From NCBI GenBank assembly GCA_964236465.1, contig CAXSBZ010000002.1, positions 62,001-126,000 on the forward strand: a stretch of DNA of 64,000 nt. The letters are read 5' to 3'. The stretch is from Mucilaginibacter_A sp964236465 (GTDB taxonomy: Bacteria; Bacteroidota; Bacteroidia; Sphingobacteriales; Sphingobacteriaceae). A program made the position numbers and the translations under genes. Positions 62,536 to 64,000 of the stretch are shown here, one piece after another (the stretch's first letter is position 1; the number at the start of each line of letters is the position of its first letter). The notes under the pieces were generated by a model. The model did not search any database, was not told the DNA's origin, and was given only the letters and a program-made list of their open reading frames with translations.

Positions 62536-62835
62536 ATGGAAAGAGCGATTGAAACAAACATACATCCGGGTACAATTTTAAAGGAGGATGTGATCAAAGC
62601 GAACGGGTTAAGTATTGGACAAGCTGCTGATTTACTTGCCGTATCGAGGTTAACCTTGTCTAAAATAGCGAATGGAAAAGGGGCGATAACGCCTAATATC
62701 GCTTTACGGATTGAAACAGTTTTTGGAGGAAATGCAGATTTTTGGCTAAGGATGCAAAGAGGTTATGATTTACTGGAAGAAAAAATTAAATTCTTAAAAA
62801 ATCCGCCTAAATTGACGCATTTCAAATTTGCATAA
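62536..62835 (+). CDS. higA: HigA-type XRE-family antitoxin
   Basis: A 99-residue HTH protein of the VapI/HigA family. IHPGTILKEDVIKANGLSIG and the HTH QAADLLAVSRLTLSKIANGK are diagnostic, and FGGNADFWLRMQRGYDL is the conserved dimer segment. It neutralises HigB and represses the operon. Its stop is only about 5 bases before the Ldh relic. Confidence 0.94.
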   Translation: MERAIETNIHPGTILKEDVIKANGLSIGQAADLLAVSRLTLSKIANGKGAITPNIALRIETVFGGNADFWLRMQRGYDLLEEKIKFLKNPPKLTHFKFA

Positions 62836-62840
62836 AAATG

Positions 62841-63024
62841 ATAATAACTGGATTGAACGTTTTAAACCGGCAAAATAGTATCACCAGATCAAAAAGTAAT
62901 CATTCCTGGCGAACCTAAACTGGATCGTCAAGTAAATGGGATTCCTTTGGTGGATGCGGTGGTTGAGGATTTGAATGAAGTGGCGGAGAAGTTTGGGGGG
63001 GTGAAAAAGTTGAGTGAATTTTAA
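62841..63024 (+). pseudogene. Relic of the 3' end of an Ldh-family gene
   Basis: ATAATAACTGGATTGAACGT matches the sequence of the Ldh gene at about 61953-61972. After an in-frame TAG, PDQKVIIPGEP, VNGIPLVDAVVEDLNE and a degenerate KLSEF end follow in one frame, paralleling NQKVIIPGEPELE and VNGIPLVDAVVEDLNELA. The copy is about 185 bp, with a small deletion at ELEAELDRK. It lacks everything upstream and cannot be expressed as an enzyme. The HigBA genes lie exactly between the gene and its relic. Confidence 0.85.
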
Positions 63025-63110
63025 TATATTAGCATTTATTTGTTTAGAAATTCGTATTTCAAACAACGGGATCGCAAATCCTAATAAAAGCAGTTTGAAG
63101 CTATACCAAT

Positions 63111-63827
63111 ATGAAAATTACATTAAACTATGTTAAAAATAATGCGGTAACTAACGTTGCGACAAGATGTCCTCATTGTGGACACTTTGGTACATTTTTA
63201 TCACTTGATATAAACGATGTCTACACATATACTCCTGCTACAGGCACTATTGAAAAATACTTGGGAGTAAGGAAGTGTCCGAACCATAACTGCTTAGGAC
63301 ACTTATTTTTTATTTCAGATAGGAATAGAAACATTCTTTTTACTTCTCCATCAGAGACAATACCTTTTGACAAAGAAAACATTCCTGATAGAGTTTTAAA
63401 TGCGTTTGAAGAAGCAATAAAATGCCATGCTAACTCATGCTTTATCGCTTCGGCAATAATGATTAGAAAAACACTTGAAGAAATTTGTATTGAAAAAGGC
63501 GTAATGGGTGATAGCTTATATAAAAAGCTCCAAAATATTGGTAACAAAGTTTTAATTCCACAGGAACTAATAAGTGGAATGAATGAATTAAGGCTTTTGG
63601 GTAATGATGCAGCTCATATAGAAGCACAAACATTTAGTGAAATTGGGAAGGAAGAGATTGAAGTGTCTCTTGAATTTGCAAAAGAAATTTTAAAAGCAGT
63701 TTATCAATATGAAGGCCTTCTGCAAAAGCTTAAAAGATTGAAAGATAAATCAAATGATACTGCTGAAAAAATTGTTACGAAAAGTGATATGGCTTACCAG
63801 GTCCGCCCCTTATGTCGTAACTATTAA
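63111..63827 (+). CDS. DUF4145 domain protein with N-terminal zinc ribbon
   Basis: A 238-residue protein. CPHCGHFGTF (about 20-29) and CPNHNC (about 56-61) can form a zinc ribbon, followed by a DUF4145 helical domain (about 90-200) with SCFIASAIMIRKTLEEICIE and RLLGNDAAHIEA. DUF4145 is HEPN-like and is often found near defence or restriction genes; its function is not established. Its composition is AT-rich, as in the nearby HigBA module, and the three may be one accessory block. Confidence 0.85.
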   Translation: MKITLNYVKNNAVTNVATRCPHCGHFGTFLSLDINDVYTYTPATGTIEKYLGVRKCPNHNCLGHLFFISDRNRNILFTSPSETIPFDKENIPDRVLNAFEEAIKCHANSCFIASAIMIRKTLEEICIEKGVMGDSLYKKLQNIGNKVLIPQELISGMNELRLLGNDAAHIEAQTFSEIGKEEIEVSLEFAKEILKAVYQYEGLLQKLKRLKDKSNDTAEKIVTKSDMAYQVRPLCRNY

Positions 63828-64000
63828 TTTCTGTTGGTTGAAGTCAGTAATGCTGTTCTATGTGCTAAAAACTTATAATTCTATTACCTATCTATCAATG
63901 CTTCTTTTTATTAATTAAAAATAGAATTATAAACGACTTTGATAGATTGCAAAATACCAAAAGTGCAACCAATCCAATCACACCTTTCCTATTTTATACC
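63828..64000. other. Right-end region
   Basis: 173 bases without a gene. ATGCTTCTTTTTA at 63898 is a near-consensus copy of the dispersed 12-mer. Nothing else is recognised before the window edge. Confidence 0.5.

Noticed and set aside
62881..63066. Minus-strand frame of 61 residues
   Set aside because: It lies antisense to the Ldh relic and only reflects its sequence.
1..64000. tRNA or rRNA genes
   Set aside because: No GGTTCGAATCC-type T-arm in a cloverleaf context and no conserved rRNA stretch were found by eye.

Overview
The window is chromosomal DNA of a member of the Bacteroidota, most likely the order Sphingobacteriales (Mucilaginibacter/Pedobacter-like). Four things point there: the rpmB-rpmG-DUF4295-ftsY gene order, a C-terminal type IX secretion (T9SS) sorting domain, a bacillithiol enzyme (BshC), and TAnnTTTG-type -7 promoter elements with almost no Shine-Dalgarno use. 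No tRNA, rRNA or CRISPR array was seen, and most of the window is core genome.

Layout. 0-8 kb: a REP-associated (RAYT) transposase with its palindrome, a histidine kinase, then queA, ispD, a PduO adenosyltransferase, gatC, plsC, trpS and a deoxynucleoside kinase. 8-15 kb: kdsB, cysE-cysM and an Mla-type lipid ABC transporter (permease, ATPase, MCE protein). 15.9-18.9 kb: an accessory cassette of a neprosin-type peptidase, a frameshifted subtilisin and a small I9-inhibitor-like protein, none with a signal peptide. 19-28.6 kb: a BlaI/M56 (BlaR1-like) pair with a palindromic operator, SlyD, a YyaL-type protein, an alcohol dehydrogenase and small stress or envelope proteins. 29-33.7 kb: a 1538-residue T9SS-exported parallel beta-helix protein with three PA14 domains. 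34-45 kb: a dipeptide epimerase, oxidoreductases, DedA and a glycosyltransferase, a membrane-anchored exonuclease coupled to a CBS-DUF294 protein, and an MFS exporter. 45.7-54.6 kb: a TonB receptor, a surE/small membrane protein/lpxB operon, two Uma2 nucleases, acs and satP. 54.8-64 kb: the L28-L33-DUF4295-FtsY block, rimO-bshC, an Ldh-family dehydrogenase, a HigBA module followed by a relic of the Ldh 3' end, and a DUF4145 protein.

The strongest unexplained signal is a dispersed 12-mer, TAAAAGAAGCAT and close variants (TAAAA, then GA or AC, then AG, C or T, AT). I count 54 exact copies by hand, about one per 1.2 kb, 27 on each strand. It often forms inverted pairs between genes, follows terminators, overlaps stop or start codons, and also sits inside conserved genes in several reading frames. 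A T-rich tract about ten bases upstream is commonly conserved too. The layout resembles the DNA-uptake sequences of Neisseriaceae and Pasteurellaceae. I know of no such element described in Bacteroidota, so a DNA-uptake role is a hypothesis.
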